A stretch of 64,000 bases of DNA from assembly GCA_033725935.1 (NCBI GenBank), contig MU867070.1, positions 62,001-126,000 of the forward strand, written 5' to 3'. Positions 47,001 through 59,569 of this stretch are shown here, piece by piece. The notes below the pieces were generated by a model. The model searched no databases and was not told the origin of the DNA. It was given only the letters and a program-made list of their open reading frames with translations. The stretch is from Cladorrhinum sp. PSN259. Its lineage: Eukaryota; Ascomycota; Sordariomycetes; Sordariales; Podosporaceae. The position numbers and the translations under genes are program-made. Every line of letters starts with the position of its first letter. Positions within the stretch are counted from its first letter, which is position 1.

Positions 47001-48407
47001 GGAGCCGCACCGACAACTCCTTACCGCTGGGCAGATGCTAAGGACTTGTATGGCGACAGCCCAGCCAATGACTATGCTTTGCTCCATTCCGGGCGTGAAC
47101 AGCGAGTCCTCTTTCCCCGGCCCAAGATTGAAACGACTGGTCCCGCTCAGATTAGCAGCAATGTCGTTCCTCTCATCGCCGATCCTTACGCGCTGGCGTG
47201 GTCTTCGGGTCCATTTCCCGGGACTAGTCTATGTATTCCCTTTGAGACTCTCTCGAATCCTGCGTCTTTGCCTAGTTTCCGATTGAATATTGATACAAAT
47301 GGCTTCATCAGCCTCAGCATCCCATCGAATCCGTTTCTCGCCCCAGTCACTGAGCGCACTCTGTTCAAGACTGCTGACGTTGCCGCGGTTGCTTACTCGC
47401 CCAATTCTATGGTCACTCTGAGCATCAATAGCAGTGATCCCCAACCGTACGAGTTTCGTCTGAGCAATGTCGCCTTGTCGATGCAGACCAGTGATGCCGG
47501 CACGCTCTCGGAACTCAATCGCGTCACTGGTGATCTTACATGTCTCCCGAACCACCAAAGTCAGTTCGACAACTCCCAGTACAAGCTTGGTGATACTTTC
47601 GGACCCATGGCATCCACTGCTGAGTGGTTATCTAATTTGGGCATTATCCCGCCGGTTCTGGTATCCATGACTAACGACTGGGCCTGCTGGGGCTCTCTTG
47701 ATCTCGACCTCGATAAACTCTTGTTCTACCTCAGCAAAAGTGCTGGGCCTGGGGGGGATGCTGCAGCCGGCTTTTTCGAGCAATTTATTCCCGAGCTGGA
47801 CTACAAGCTATCGTTCAAGATGTCTTTTACCAAAGCCATTACAACGTCGACGACCTACCGCGCAGTGGTACGCATTCCCAAGGTGCTGGCTGGGGCAGAC
47901 GCCTTGCTCACAGGCTACGTGACCATCTTCTCTCTGACGCCGCTACTACCGGGAACCGCGGGCAACACCACTGGGTACGAGAGCAGAGACCCAAGCACGT
48001 CTACAACTATTGAGTTCGGCTTCGGGTTTGGCGCTGGGTACAGCGTGACCGTCTTCCAGCAAACAGCTTACGCGTACGGGTTGGTCAGTGGAATTGGTGT
48101 GATCAACAAGACCACCAACTCTAGCGGCTGGGGCATTGGAATCTTGCTGAAGCTGCACGTAGCCCTCATGGGCGGTGCACTGGGCGTCGACGTCATCACC
48201 GAAGCCAAGTGCCTGGACTTGAGCGTAAATTGCAAGAGGAACAACGTGCCGCAGAAGACGACGCAGTGGATGGTTGGGCAGTTCACCCTGGAGATTGACA
48301 TTCATGTGCTGTGGGTTCTGAATATTGACTTTGCTATTCAGTTGCAAGGGAGCAAGAACACGAATGGAGGTCCGTGTGACTTGAGTGAGTTGGGACTTGG
48401 GCCGTAA
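44045..48407 (+). CDS. Giant orphan protein B of a divergent pair (1433 residues)
   Basis: Exon 1 (44045-44210) and exon 2 (44272-48407) join through a 61-bp intron with a CAG acceptor, giving MTTPFSGLSRQGVPFIYFTNF and, across the junction, SDRFIGLRINGGTITVQN. The alternative frame upstream of the ATG at 44265 begins at TTG and is rejected. No known domain is recognised. The protein is dominated by beta-strand-type, Ser/Thr/Val-rich sequence over its whole length. Near the C-terminus is a Gly-rich, hydrophobic block (FGFGFGAGYSVTVF, GLVSGIGVI, IGILLKLHVALMGGALGVDV). No N-terminal signal peptide is visible. With protein A it forms a two-gene cassette; function unknown. Confidence 0.75.
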
Positions 48408-49656
48408 TCTCTCGATCTGAAATGCCATCTTCTGAGCTGTTGTAGTCTGCAGAGCTATGTTTGTTAACTTCTCACTAATTTATTTGATTTATTCGCTCCA
48501 ATTCTGCCAGAATGTGCCACCAACCCATGTCATGACAGTGTGGTTCCATTGCCCACTGCCGAGTTGCTGACATTGCCGTGATTACGTTCAAACGAGGCGA
48601 ATCTCTATACATTTTTTTCACGTCCCAAGCGAACGGTACACTTTATATCCTCTATATATAACCCTGAAAATTCCAAACGCTAACCTTATCAATGTTATAA
48701 CGTATATTATAAGCGAGTGCAGCATATATCAACATCAGAGGCATCACGCTGCAGGAGTACCCATTACAATCAGTGTGGCAAGAAAAAGAAGCTCTTTGAG
48801 CGTGGCGGCAGGCTGTATGAAGACAAGCTACAGGAGCATGGTGCAAAAGATGCTGTAGCTACGACACTACTTTATGTCCTTGGACCAGATCCGCGGTGAT
48901 AATGCGCTGGCAGCAGAGTATATATATCATTCCTTACGGCTTGCGTAGACCGGAAAGACATCCCGCTCGATCTTCTGGGAGCATCCTCGCCTCATGAAAG
49001 GGAAGATGCGCTAAAAGTTCTCAGCAGCTACGCGCTTTGTTACAAGACGGCCTGCCGAATCCGCGCTCAATCTTCACCAGCTGGTACATCGTGTCCTACG
49101 GGAGTGGCTTCGAAAGCAGGAGAGGCTGGACCAATGGGCTCAAAGTGCTATTACAGAGCTGCTCAGGGTGTTGCCAGACCGTGGTCATGGTAATAGAAGC
49201 AAGCGGAGGCGATTACTTCCGCATGCTGAATACACTCTGTCACATAATATCCTCGGATAAAGCTGTTATCGAAGCATATATCTCGACTGAATCGCGAGAG
49301 CAAGAGTCATAATTGGGGGGGGGGGGGGGGGGATTGCATCGAAACGGTGCATTGCCTTCAAGGCGGGACTGGGGAGGGCTTCTTATTGAACGTTACGTAT
49401 ATTATTAAACTGAGTGCCCCTGAGGCCTGTAACGGGAAACCCTCTTTTCGGTATAGCATCTTCAGTGGCTACCGCTCACCGGCATGACTCACGGACGGGA
49501 AGAAGGATCGCGAGCGAAAACATCAGATCTACCAACGCACCAGCAAACCAAGGATAAATAGGTCATTTGAGTCTTGAAGCAACTTCTCGACTCACTATAT
49601 TGGCGTGCAGCAGGCCACCTGGACACCCACCCCCATCATCATCCGCAAACAACAAG
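48408..49656. other. Intergenic region with decayed coding-like remnant
   Basis: At about 48690-49310 short frames such as GGRLYEDKLQEHGAKDAV suggest a decayed gene fragment, but no full frame remains. A G-run at 49315-49332 follows. Confidence 0.4.
49315..49332. repeat. Poly-G tract of 18 bases
   Basis: An uninterrupted run of G on the plus strand in intergenic DNA. The exact length is prone to sequencing error. Confidence 0.7.
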
Positions 49657-50886
49657 ATGAAGCAAAAGAAGATCCTCCGAGAAGCCAAGAAGGCAGCCAA
49701 GCGCCAAGCACGCGAAGCTGCAAACCGAGAAACCGTTCAACCAACTGGGCCACGGGAGATCGTCCTCTTCTCAGCCGTGGAGCTCCTCGAGCAAATCCTG
49801 CTGGAGCTCGACATGGCGACTCTCCTCACAGTCGCTCAGCGCGTTCATTCCCACTGGCGAAAAGTAATCAACACCTCCTCAGCCATCCAGCAACACCTCT
49901 TTTTCCGCCCCATAAGTGTACCCACGAGCTCATGTCCGAGCCCAGTCCAGAATCCTCTCTTGGAATCCCACTTCTGGCCCTTCTTCCGCACCTGGGCACC
50001 AAAGCCGAGGACCGCGATCTGGCAACATCGTGACCGTATCCTTCCGCTGTCCTTTCGTCCGACTGGAGAGCTCAGTGCTGAGATTTTGTGGCGTGCTCTG
50101 CCGAACTTTTCAGATATGTCAAACAGCAAGAGGCGACAGGTCGCCTTGACGAGAGCGGACGCCAGTTGGAGGCGAATGCTAGTATCTCAGCCGCCGCCGA
50201 GGAGGATTGGGAGGATGAAGGAGTGGGGCCGCCTAGTATCAACGGGAACTCAGAGGCAGAGGCTTGAGACAGTTTGGGACAGAAAATTCGTCGATGTGCC
50301 TGACGGATTGAAGATGGGTGAATTATACGACATCATCGACGCAGCTATCTGGCGGCGGTTTCCTGGACCAGAAAGACACAAGTCATTAAAAAGATGCTAC
50401 ACTTCTGGTTTGTGGATCGGATGGAAGGTTGGGACTGACGACGAGGTGGAAAGGCTAGGGATTAATCCCTCTGGCAGGACATGGTTTCGTGCATCGGGGG
50501 ACGGCTACGAGATGCCGCAGCCCTGGAGCTCAAAGACAGATCGGTGGGTGGAGGAAGAGGGCATAGACATGGTGATTGGCGAGAAATGCGCGGACCGGCT
50601 GCAGCAAGGAAGGTGCAGAGGGCACGGGAACCATATCGGGCCTCTGCCGGCTCCTAGATACCAGCATCGCGATTTAGAATGTTGCGACTGGTATGTCGGA
50701 TTACCAAAGCTTCCGGGCGTGGATCGTGCGTGGTGTAACTTGCATCCCCGGACGTACAATGAGGATTCAGCGAGGTGGATGTTTGCATGCGAGGGACGAA
50801 ATGAAGAGCTGGTTGAGAAGCTGGCAATGGGAGAGGTGGGAGAGCCCACAGGGCGGTATGCAACTCAAAAACTTCGGTATTATTAG
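49657..50886 (+). CDS. F-box protein
   Basis: Single exon, 409 residues, from the ATG of MKQKKILREAKKAAKRQ; the frame upstream starts only with TTG. A basic N-terminus is followed by an F-box at about residues 35-85 (LFSAVELLEQILLELDMATLLTVAQRVHSHWRKVI). The rest is Trp- and Arg-rich with paired Cys/His residues (ECCDWY, CNLHPR) and no further known domain. F-box proteins link substrates to SCF ubiquitin ligases through Skp1; the substrate is unknown. A second F-box gene lies 171 bp downstream on the same strand. Confidence 0.78.
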   Translation: MKQKKILREAKKAAKRQAREAANRETVQPTGPREIVLFSAVELLEQILLELDMATLLTVAQRVHSHWRKVINTSSAIQQHLFFRPISVPTSSCPSPVQNPLLESHFWPFFRTWAPKPRTAIWQHRDRILPLSFRPTGELSAEILWRALPNFSDMSNSKRRQVALTRADASWRRMLVSQPPPRRIGRMKEWGRLVSTGTQRQRLETVWDRKFVDVPDGLKMGELYDIIDAAIWRRFPGPERHKSLKRCYTSGLWIGWKVGTDDEVERLGINPSGRTWFRASGDGYEMPQPWSSKTDRWVEEEGIDMVIGEKCADRLQQGRCRGHGNHIGPLPAPRYQHRDLECCDWYVGLPKLPGVDRAWCNLHPRTYNEDSARWMFACEGRNEELVEKLAMGEVGEPTGRYATQKLRYY

Positions 50887-51057
50887 ATCGTGATTGGATG
50901 CGGAGTCTCACATGGAGTTGCTTGGCGGAAGGGATCCAGCGGAACAATTCCGCACATATCAAAGTCCTAGATTCATCTCATGAAATATTTATATCTCTTC
51001 TGCAAGTTCTTGTCTATTTCAACTTGACAAGAGTATCCAGCTAGGTAGTAACCACCT

Positions 51058-53085
51058 ATGGCATCCCCACTGGAAAAACTGCCGCAGGAGCTCCTCGAGG
51101 AGCTCACCCTGTACCTTCCATGTGCGAGCACAGCCAACCTGGTGGCATGCAGCAAGATCCTCTGTCAGCGGGTTCAACCAGTTCTCTACCGCCCACCACC
51201 ATTTGGTCATCGAAACTTTGCCATCTATTGGGCTTGCACCAAAGGCCATGGTGCCGCCATCCGGCGAGCTGTCGCATACGGCGCATCGCCAGCATATGTC
51301 GACACACCCTCAGAGGTCATGGAAGCCCAGAGAAGGCGACCAGTTGTCGTTTCACGACCACGCACATTAGATGATCCGCAACAACTGACTCTGTTTCTGG
51401 CCGCCAAACACTTCCGTCTCGACGCCTTCACCACATTACTGGAACTGGGTGCAACAACCGAACACGATGCCGTTGAGAACTCGGCAGGCCAATGCAAGGA
51501 TATGATGGGTAATCTCGCCGCTCATCCAGAGATAGGGTTCCCATTCCTGCAAGCATTGTTCGGCGCTGGCCTCCATAAGGAAATCGAAGCGCGACACTCA
51601 CCCATCGTTGCTCTTCCGCTCGTCGTCGCAGTCAAAGCCAAGGCGTCACCGGCTGTCTTGGAGTTTCTTCTTCATCATGGAGCAGAGCTCGAGCAAACGG
51701 TTGCAACTCAAGAGCGTATCTTATCAACCCCTCTGTCCGCGGCTTTCGCTGTCGGGTCCGAGGGCAACATTGAGTTGCTACTTTCACGGGGCGCCGACAT
51801 CCACGGCGGCAACCATGACCCGCCGTTTGGGTCTCCATCACACCTCCCTGTGTTTACTGCAGCCAGTCAGATTGTCTTTCAGGGTCCCCGGATACTTGAG
51901 CTGTGTCTGAGCAAAGGAGCTGACATCAACCATCGATCATGCGTCAAGGAACGAGGAAGATCCACCTGCTACAACTCAACTCCTTTACTCCATTACTTGA
52001 ACTCACTCCGATCGCCGGCTTTTGAACAAAGCACACAACTATCTATCTCTCTCGAAGATGGAGTGACTTGTCTAGTCCAGCACGGTGCAGTCATCCACCC
52101 GCACTTGGAAGCGCCAACCCCAAGGCACCATCGACTTCCACGCCGCTGGAGGCTTTCGAGCACACCTTCCCCCATCGAGATTCTCCTGGACAATTGGGGG
52201 ATTGATATGCTGAGAAACACCAAGTTTCTTGCCTTGGTTAGGCGACTTGTCGAGCTCGGGGCAGCTGCCGGGCCAGCGACCCCCCGCCTGCTGACCAACT
52301 ACGACGTGAATCCTCAAGACTATGACGACAAACACTGGCCCGAGGTTTGCTGGGGTTGGAAAACTTTCACCAATATCCTTCTCACCGCTCAGCCCAGCAA
52401 TCCATGCATCAGCAAAACGCTTACCTCATTTATCGTTGGCCGAGGTACCGCCGAGGAGACCAACCTGGATAGACCACCTACAAATACTCATGAGTACCCA
52501 GGTGTTGGATCTTGCGGGACAGCAGTATTCAACTTGCTGCTTGCAGATGGTGCGGATATCAATCACCAAGCCGACGGTGGGGCTCCTGCTTTGCATCAGC
52601 TGTGTATGGCTTGGAACGAGATAGCAGTGAAAGCTGCCGAGGATCTAGACCAAGACTACTTGATAAATATTGTCTTACAAAGAAGGCGTATTCTCTTGAC
52701 CATGTTAGTGGAGAACGGAGCGAACCCCTGGATTCTGCACCATGGAAAAAATGCAGTTGAACTTGTTTCCAAGGACTTGGATCTGATGTTGCCGCGGCAT
52801 AACCTGCATACTCTACGGTACTTGGCTATTTTGAAAAAGGAGGCTCGGGAGGAGGCCATTATTTTGAGTCCAAGGCGTGCTCACAACTGTCACTTAGAGT
52901 TGTTGGAGCTTGCGAGGCAAATGGGATTGACGCTACCGTCGGGAGGGGAAAGTTCGAGTGCCAGCTCGCACAGTCACAGTCACAGTGATGATGCTCAAGG
53001 TGGACTCGGAGGACAACAGTTTGGAGGGCCGCCGGTTCATGCAGCAAACACAGTAGAACACACCACTGAACCAAGGCATATATAA
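51058..53085 (+). CDS. F-box protein with ankyrin repeats
   Basis: Single exon, 675 residues. The F-box is at the very N-terminus (LEKLPQELLEELTLYLPCASTANLVACSKIL, about residues 5-40). At least six ankyrin-like repeats follow (e.g. FLAAKHFRLDAFTTLLELGA, PLVVAVKAKASPAVLEFLL, GNIELLLSRGADIHGGN, ILELCLSKGADIN, NLLLADGADINHQADGG). The C-terminus is Ser/His-rich and disordered. F-box plus ankyrin proteins are typical ascomycete SCF adaptors with unknown targets. The ATG at 51058 directly precedes the F-box. Confidence 0.83.
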   Translation: MASPLEKLPQELLEELTLYLPCASTANLVACSKILCQRVQPVLYRPPPFGHRNFAIYWACTKGHGAAIRRAVAYGASPAYVDTPSEVMEAQRRRPVVVSRPRTLDDPQQLTLFLAAKHFRLDAFTTLLELGATTEHDAVENSAGQCKDMMGNLAAHPEIGFPFLQALFGAGLHKEIEARHSPIVALPLVVAVKAKASPAVLEFLLHHGAELEQTVATQERILSTPLSAAFAVGSEGNIELLLSRGADIHGGNHDPPFGSPSHLPVFTAASQIVFQGPRILELCLSKGADINHRSCVKERGRSTCYNSTPLLHYLNSLRSPAFEQSTQLSISLEDGVTCLVQHGAVIHPHLEAPTPRHHRLPRRWRLSSTPSPIEILLDNWGIDMLRNTKFLALVRRLVELGAAAGPATPRLLTNYDVNPQDYDDKHWPEVCWGWKTFTNILLTAQPSNPCISKTLTSFIVGRGTAEETNLDRPPTNTHEYPGVGSCGTAVFNLLLADGADINHQADGGAPALHQLCMAWNEIAVKAAEDLDQDYLINIVLQRRRILLTMLVENGANPWILHHGKNAVELVSKDLDLMLPRHNLHTLRYLAILKKEAREEAIILSPRRAHNCHLELLELARQMGLTLPSGGESSSASSHSHSHSDDAQGGLGGQQFGGPPVHAANTVEHTTEPRHI

Positions 53086-56000
53086 TCCACCTTCTCAAGC
53101 TTTGGAATGGCTCAGTTTTCTTTTTCTTTTTCTTTTTCTTTTTCTTTTTCTTTTTCTTTTTCTTGTTTTTGTTTTTGTTTGATTTTCCTACGTATACATT
53201 GCGATAAGATCAATATCATAACTTCTCATCTCGAACTTTTGTGCCTCCATGGATCGCTGAAAGTCAATTTACACTTTTACAAGTTACCAAGATAAAATTA
53301 AAAATCACGAGCTAATCTGACTTCTTTATTCGACTTTACTAGCGCGCGTCAACACTTTTGCATAGAGCATCTTTTACTGCAGTCTCTGAATTTGCAAGTC
53401 TATCAACGATCTTCTAGCCAAACCGAGCTTGGGAGGTTTCCATTATTTTTATTATTTTCTTTCCAGGCTCTTCTGAATCACCATAGGTCAAATTGTCTGT
53501 CAACTTGTGAGATGCCTTCCCAACATCAGTCAGGCTCTCGAGGGATCACAATGTTTGCATCCTCAGGTACTAGTGATGCGATGCTTGAACACAGAAATTT
53601 TGACGGGCGCATGGATATCGGCTAGGCTGCGATCGATTTGCAGTCACTGAGTGAGAGTCAAATCATGTTAATCAACCTGGAATGTGAGATAATTCGACAT
53701 GCCGTCCGGGACTAAAGTTGAATCTTTGAGGAAGTGAGGATTGAGAAGAACGGTCGGGAAGCGCAATGGGAAGAAAACTTTCTGAGGCCGAGACGCGGGC
53801 TTTGCGCTTCTCGGCAGCTATTCTGGGTCGTTACCAATTCCCATCGTCCCACTGCGCTCTCTGTGAGTGAACTCAACCTTGGAACATGGAATAGGGGTTC
53901 GTCTAAATGTAGTTGCCGAGTATACTCGGGCGCTGCATCTTCCCAAACAAAATAAACCATGGTTAGGTCGAGTCTACTGACTTTTTTTCGGTCAAGAATT
54001 ACTTCGGAGCCTGATTGATGATGAACCCCAAAGCCCGACACCACCGAACTGGAACTTTTACCCAACAATTGATGCGCAGTCAAGGTTCATTGAACTTTCA
54101 AGTTGTCAGCCCCATCCACACAGTCCTACTTACTGTAGACATGACACGAAAAAAAACGAATGGCACCTTACCCCTATTTCCTGCACCAAGAATGGTTGCA
54201 TACGTAGGTAGTGTAGGGCTGCATCATCGCGGAACTTTTTTCCGGAACCCATTTACCATGTTACTGTTGCCATAAGAGACAAAAACAAAGAGAGAAAAAT
54301 GTCCAATCTTGGAAACTTAATATGTGATGCTATAGCTTCTCGCTACCTACCCTTGCTGCGTTTTGAACGGTAGGTACAGTAATATCACACACATCGCCGT
54401 GATTCGTAGCTGAGCGAGCGGCCAAGAAGAGCGAGCCTTGAGAGCCTGAGAGCCTGAGAGCGAGAAAGCGAGTACGACCTTTCCATGTGCAGTCAACGCG
54501 ACCCGAGCCGTTGGTTCTGACGGGTCGCTTGGGATTGTTCTTGCAGACAAGGTGTCGATAATAACCGGACGCGGTTCGGGATAAAACTTGGCACTTTGGA
54601 TGATTTGGATTACAAATAACCATTTGTGTTTGTTTGCCTAGGAAAGGGGGTCGCGTTCTCACCATTCAACCACACACCGGAGTTTTATGTTATTGGCCTG
54701 CCATGTCGTGTTTGATTCATGATATTTCGGTTTTGTCAGGTTATATTCTTTTTTGCCCGTGTGAAATTTCCCCCCTGCATACAATTAATTCATGTTGATG
54801 ATGGGAGACGCGTCCTGTTGCACCAGACATCCAAGCTGAATTTCTCGTGATTCGTATCAGTGAGCATTGATTCTCGGCAACAGAGAGTAGATTGCCGAAG
54901 CATGTGACGTCGTCAAGGGAACATTGTGGCGCTAGCATATCTTCGATTTAGGGCTGCAACTCATCCCATGTCTAGCCCTTTTTTTTTTTTTAGCGAGATC
55001 TTTTTAGTTACTGATAACGTTTCAAAAAACGATGACATAAAAAGAGAGAGAAAGAAGCAAAAAAAGACCGCATCCGCTTCGGAACCGCCCGACTATGCCT
55101 GTCTTGAAAAATGGTGCATAATGGCGTTTCGTTCTTTCGGCCCTTTCTGCCCATTTTACACTTGCACCACGGCCTGCCCCTTTCTCGACCGATTCCACAC
55201 ACCATTTCCCGCACATGCACTGTTTTGTTATCTTGGGGATGACATGATGACAGTGTGCGACACACGCTAGCGGTCTGCATCGCTATTCTACAAAGGGCAA
55301 TCAAAATCCAGGAACCGACCAATGGGAGTTGATGAGATGCCTTGGTGTTCCGTCCAAGGTGCCATTCCGCCTAAACAGAGTTAGTTGAGGGTTTATCTCC
55401 GTGTCATGCACGTGGGAAGGTGGGTGTCAAGACGACGACGTTGCACCCACTGGGGAAGTTGGGAATGGTGCAATTGGAGCAACCTGGAGACAGCCAAGTG
55501 AGCCAAGACAACCAACAATGACCCATAATGCGTCCCACACAACCACGACCTCTCATCGCCCGCAACAAATTAACTTGCCCCTGACAGCTGCTGACTGCCA
55601 TCCAGGGGTCAACACGGTCGCCTTGCGTTGGGTGGAACACACAAGCCGGATACTGGCCCGTACCACAAAAGATATCGATCTCTTACGGCCAATCACCTTT
55701 CATCTCACGCTGCCATGGTTCGATACGGGCGAGGGGCAAAGCTGGGAGTGGAGTTTGCAGCTGCAGGTACATGCCTCTGGTACCGTGTCAAGTGCGAAGA
55801 GGGAAGTGCATGCAAATACTCTGGGGACATGCTGCATGCCGTGCATGCCGAAGCGAAAAAGAAATTTCCCAACGGCCACCGGCCCTCGAGGCAACTTTGC
55901 TAGAAAGACGATGTCTCTTTGATGAACATGCACCCGTAGTTGTCTGGAACACAACGTCCAACAAATCCCCTCCCCTGATCGCCCTCCGTGAGGGACACTG

Positions 56001-56156
56001 ACACCCTGTACCATCTGTGCGGCGCGAAGAGAACCGGGAAACCTCTTGATCAGCATCGACTCCCGTCTTTCCCCATCGCCTTAACCCTACCCGTCGGGTC
56101 GCTTCTCGTTGATCTGCCTCTGTCCAGCCCTTCTTAGGAAGGTCAACAATGTGAGC
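53086..56156. other. Long intergenic region
   Basis: About 3 kb with no supported gene. It includes a TTTTTC hexamer array and a short GAGAGCCT repeat near 54440-54465. Open frames in this stretch are short, overlap on both strands and lack domains. Confidence 0.5.
53113..53163. repeat. (TTTTTC)n microsatellite
   Basis: About eight hexamer units directly after the F-box/ankyrin gene. The frame it opens (Phe/Ser repeats) is not a gene. Confidence 0.85.
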
Positions 56157-57634
56157 ATGGCGTTATACTCGTCTCCGCCACCGGCACGGCCCTTCAGTGA
56201 GGATAAACCGACAATTTTGACATCATGGTGGATAACCATATTTTGCGCCGCCGTCATCCTGATTCGCCTGCTGGGCCGCTTTGTGCGAGTTGAGAAGCTT
56301 TTTGGGGAGGATAAAATCGCCGCCGCCGTTCTGATCCCGCTCTTCCTGCGTATGGCCCTCGTGCACCCGGGCTTAGTATTCGGAACAAACAATGTATTCA
56401 TCGACCACGAGCTGACCACCGATGCTCACGCGGAGGATCTTCGACGTCGGGCAGTCGGGAGCGGGCTTATTCTTGCCAGTCGGATCGTATACGCAGCAAC
56501 GTAAGATCAGAAACCTCTTCAAACTTTTTCTTTGGCGTTTGATATTGACCTCACATTAGGCTCTGGATGCTGAAACTCGTCACGCTCCAATTCTTCCACC
56601 GTCTGGTGGGAATTTCTGGAAAGAGGCAATACGCCAGGCTCCTCCTCTTCAGCCGCATCGCTTTGGCTGCAACCTTTGCCGCCGTCGTCGTTAGTGACCT
56701 CACCGAATGCACGCCTTTCAACCATTACTGGCAGGTCAGCCCAGATCCAGGACCGAAATGCCGTCAGGGATATGCCAACCTCCTGACGGGCACAGCCTGT
56801 AACGTCTTTACCGATCTCATGTTGATCGTTTTCCCGGTGCCGATTGTGCTTCAAAGTCGACTAAAAAGAGGACAAAAGGCGCTCCTGCTTGGTCTTTTTG
56901 GTTTACATCTCCCCACCATCATTATCGCCATCTACCGCATTCCTCGAATCCTCGAGGAGAACGGATACCAAACTACAAGAACCATGTGGGCATCTGTCGA
57001 AATTCTAGCGGCGACATTCGCAACGAATGCGCTTGCCATTGGCACCTTTGTACGGGACAAGGGAGCCAAGAAGAAGAAGTTCAAGTACGAGCCGCCTACC
57101 TCGGTGACGAGAACTCGGCAGGATTCCCGGGCGGCCAACAAGAGCGCTTCCTGGGACGAAGATGAAGATGACACGGATGAAGGTCATCTCAACGACAAGG
57201 AGGCCGCAGATCACATCTCGCTCGGCAGAGCCCACACGCGACATCTGGAAAGCCCCCACACGCTTAAGGAAACCAGGACGGGCGCCAGTGCTGGAGACAC
57301 GGAGCGCAGCATTCGTTCCGCCAGCATGGACTCTCTCATTCCGAGAAGCCTAAGCCCAAAACCGCCGTCAAGGGCGCCCCTTGGTCGGTTCAACACTTTG
57401 GCGGGAGCCGAGGCTGTTACGGTCATAAAGACAACCACCATCGAGATGACCATATCCTCCGCGGCTGGTCCGGAGGGATATGAGCACAAAATAAATGGGA
57501 TGAGGCTAACTCCAATGAATGGGGTCGTCACCGCCAATGCTAGAGGTAGAGCCCGAGGCTCGAGTGTGGTTGTTGGGGAGATGAAGCCACTCCCTTCCCG
57601 ATCAAGCCAAGGCGGGGAAAAGGAAGAACGTTGA
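56157..57634 (+). CDS. Rhodopsin/Pth11-like integral membrane protein
   Basis: Exon 1 (56157-56500) and exon 2 (56560-57634) join through a 59-bp intron with a CATTAG acceptor; the sum is 472 residues. About seven hydrophobic segments lie in the first 300 residues (WWITIFCAAVILIRLLGRF, IALAATFAAVVVSDL, VFTDLMLIVFPVPIVLQSRL, ALLLGLFGLHLPTIIIAIYRI and others). The blocks CTPFNHYWQVSPDPGPKC and DLMLIVFPVPI are typical of fungal rhodopsin-domain proteins related to Pth11 receptors. The cytoplasmic tail is long, charged and Ser/Thr-rich. A sensor role is suggested by the family; the ligand is unknown. Confidence 0.82.
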
Positions 57635-59569
57635 CGACGACCCCCCTTGTTGCCCTTGTAAAGTGGCTAGATAGCTGTTCACACCAAAAAGCTCCCGCAG
57701 CGGTTTATGATTTTTTAGTTTAGTGTATAACAAACATAGTGTAATGCATATTAACGCCATTGCTTTGTGTTCTTTTTCACGCTGGCGTCTCGTGATGGTG
57801 TGTTCGAGAATATTTCTCCCGCTTCCACAACGGCGCAGAAGCAACTTGGCAGTTCGGTGGCACATGCAGGAAGGGCTGTAACACATGCCACATGCAAACA
57901 TGATGCACGGAATTCGACAGTTCGGCACCAAATTTGGGCCTTTGCCATATTGGTCGGGCGTTGTTTCTGTCTGTGGCGGGCTGCTGCTGCAGGCGGCGAT
58001 GCATTGGGATGGTGCAGCACGCTATTTGCTTGTCCCGCAGTTCGAAGTTAGTTGAAGCGACTCCAAGCTTAGCCGCCCTCCATCGTCAGCTCACTGCAGC
58101 ATCAGTCCCCCAGTCCCCCACGTATAGCGTGGGCCTCGATGGCAGCCCACAGACTCCAAAACAATTTTCCGAAGGCGCGGTGAGATGAAGAGTGCATCAA
58201 ATGAACTTGGTGTATCCGTACCGTGTAAAGCGAAAAGAGAAATAAAGACAAGAACGATGAACGTGACATCCACCGCAACCTGCTGTCAAATTGGGCCTGC
58301 CAGTGGGGTTTCCACGCTCTCGAGGTTGCAGTTTTGCGGGGTGGGGTGATTAACGGTTTGTGGAGACGAGCTCCGCGTGGCAGATGGATCCCCCGTTTTG
58401 GCCATCCAGACCACGCCGGGGTAACCCATCCTCGATAACTTGTATTTGATATGGAAAGGCTGGGGACCGATGGCCACGGTGATGAGGGCCGAGACTGAGA
58501 ATTGCCTATCACCCACCAGCGAGCGATTATAATGACCGGCTAGTCATTCAGAGTGTGTGTTTCATTGCGAGCTGCCTCCAAAACAAGAAACACGCCCAAG
58601 ATTTCTCTCAGACGCGCCACCTACTCAATCGCCCCGTTTACCCAACACCAAGACCGACCCGCAGCACCTTTCATCCGAACATAGGTGTGCAACACACACT
58701 GATGGCCGTCCACCGAGCGGCCACTCACAGCAACCTGAAAACCACTCAATCGGTTCTCCAGGGGCACTAATGCAGTCTAGGGTCCATCCATGCAGGGGGA
58801 CCCCAAGGTCCCGTTGGTAATGGAGCACTCTTTTTTCGGACCTGTGGGAGCGTTGGTCTCTTTTTCACCCTGCCTCGCCGACAATCGGGCCCTTCCATTT
58901 TACCCATCTTTTCGGCCGAGCCCTTGCAAGCTACACCTCAACACCAACATCACCTCACCATTGCAGTGCATCCTCGCCAAAACGGCGGCACTGGCGCTGC
59001 ACGGTACGAAAAGCAGCCGGACAATTTACCTTTGGATGTTCCAGGTTCTCGGGTGGGACTGGATTTCAAGGGGTAGAGGAGGAGGGTGCGGGGCACGAAG
59101 CAAGCACCTTATCTTTCGTCCATCTTGGCACAGTCGCAGTTGCAATTTGCATGAGCAACCTCTCGACTTTCGACCTTTTTTGACTTTCTCGTCTTCTTCG
59201 AACCCCCTTTCTGTTCCACCAGTGGCTCTTGGTCCTGCATAGACCCGGCCCGGCCTCTTTTCACTGCCGGTATATCATTTTATTTTTTTGTTTCATGAGC
59301 CACAACAGACACCCTACTTACCCCAACACCAATAAACCGAGGGATTCCCTTTCTCCTTCCCCTCTGAGTTTATCTCTCCAACAGAGTTGAAGGCCCCACT
59401 TTCACATCTTGAACTCCTCTGGAAGATCAGCAGAGGACGAAGATCATTCCCAAGTTCGGGAGTTTCGGAGAATCTGGATCAAGTGGCACAAAATCCCGTT
59501 GCAACACAACAGCAGTTCGCAGCGCGCCCCGATCCGTTTGTCTCATCCAATGAGCCGGCCACTTAAAAC
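57635..59569. other. Long intergenic region upstream of permease
   Basis: No gene was recognised in 1.9 kb. The last 300 bp are CT/C-rich and look like a long promoter and leader for the permease. Confidence 0.5.
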
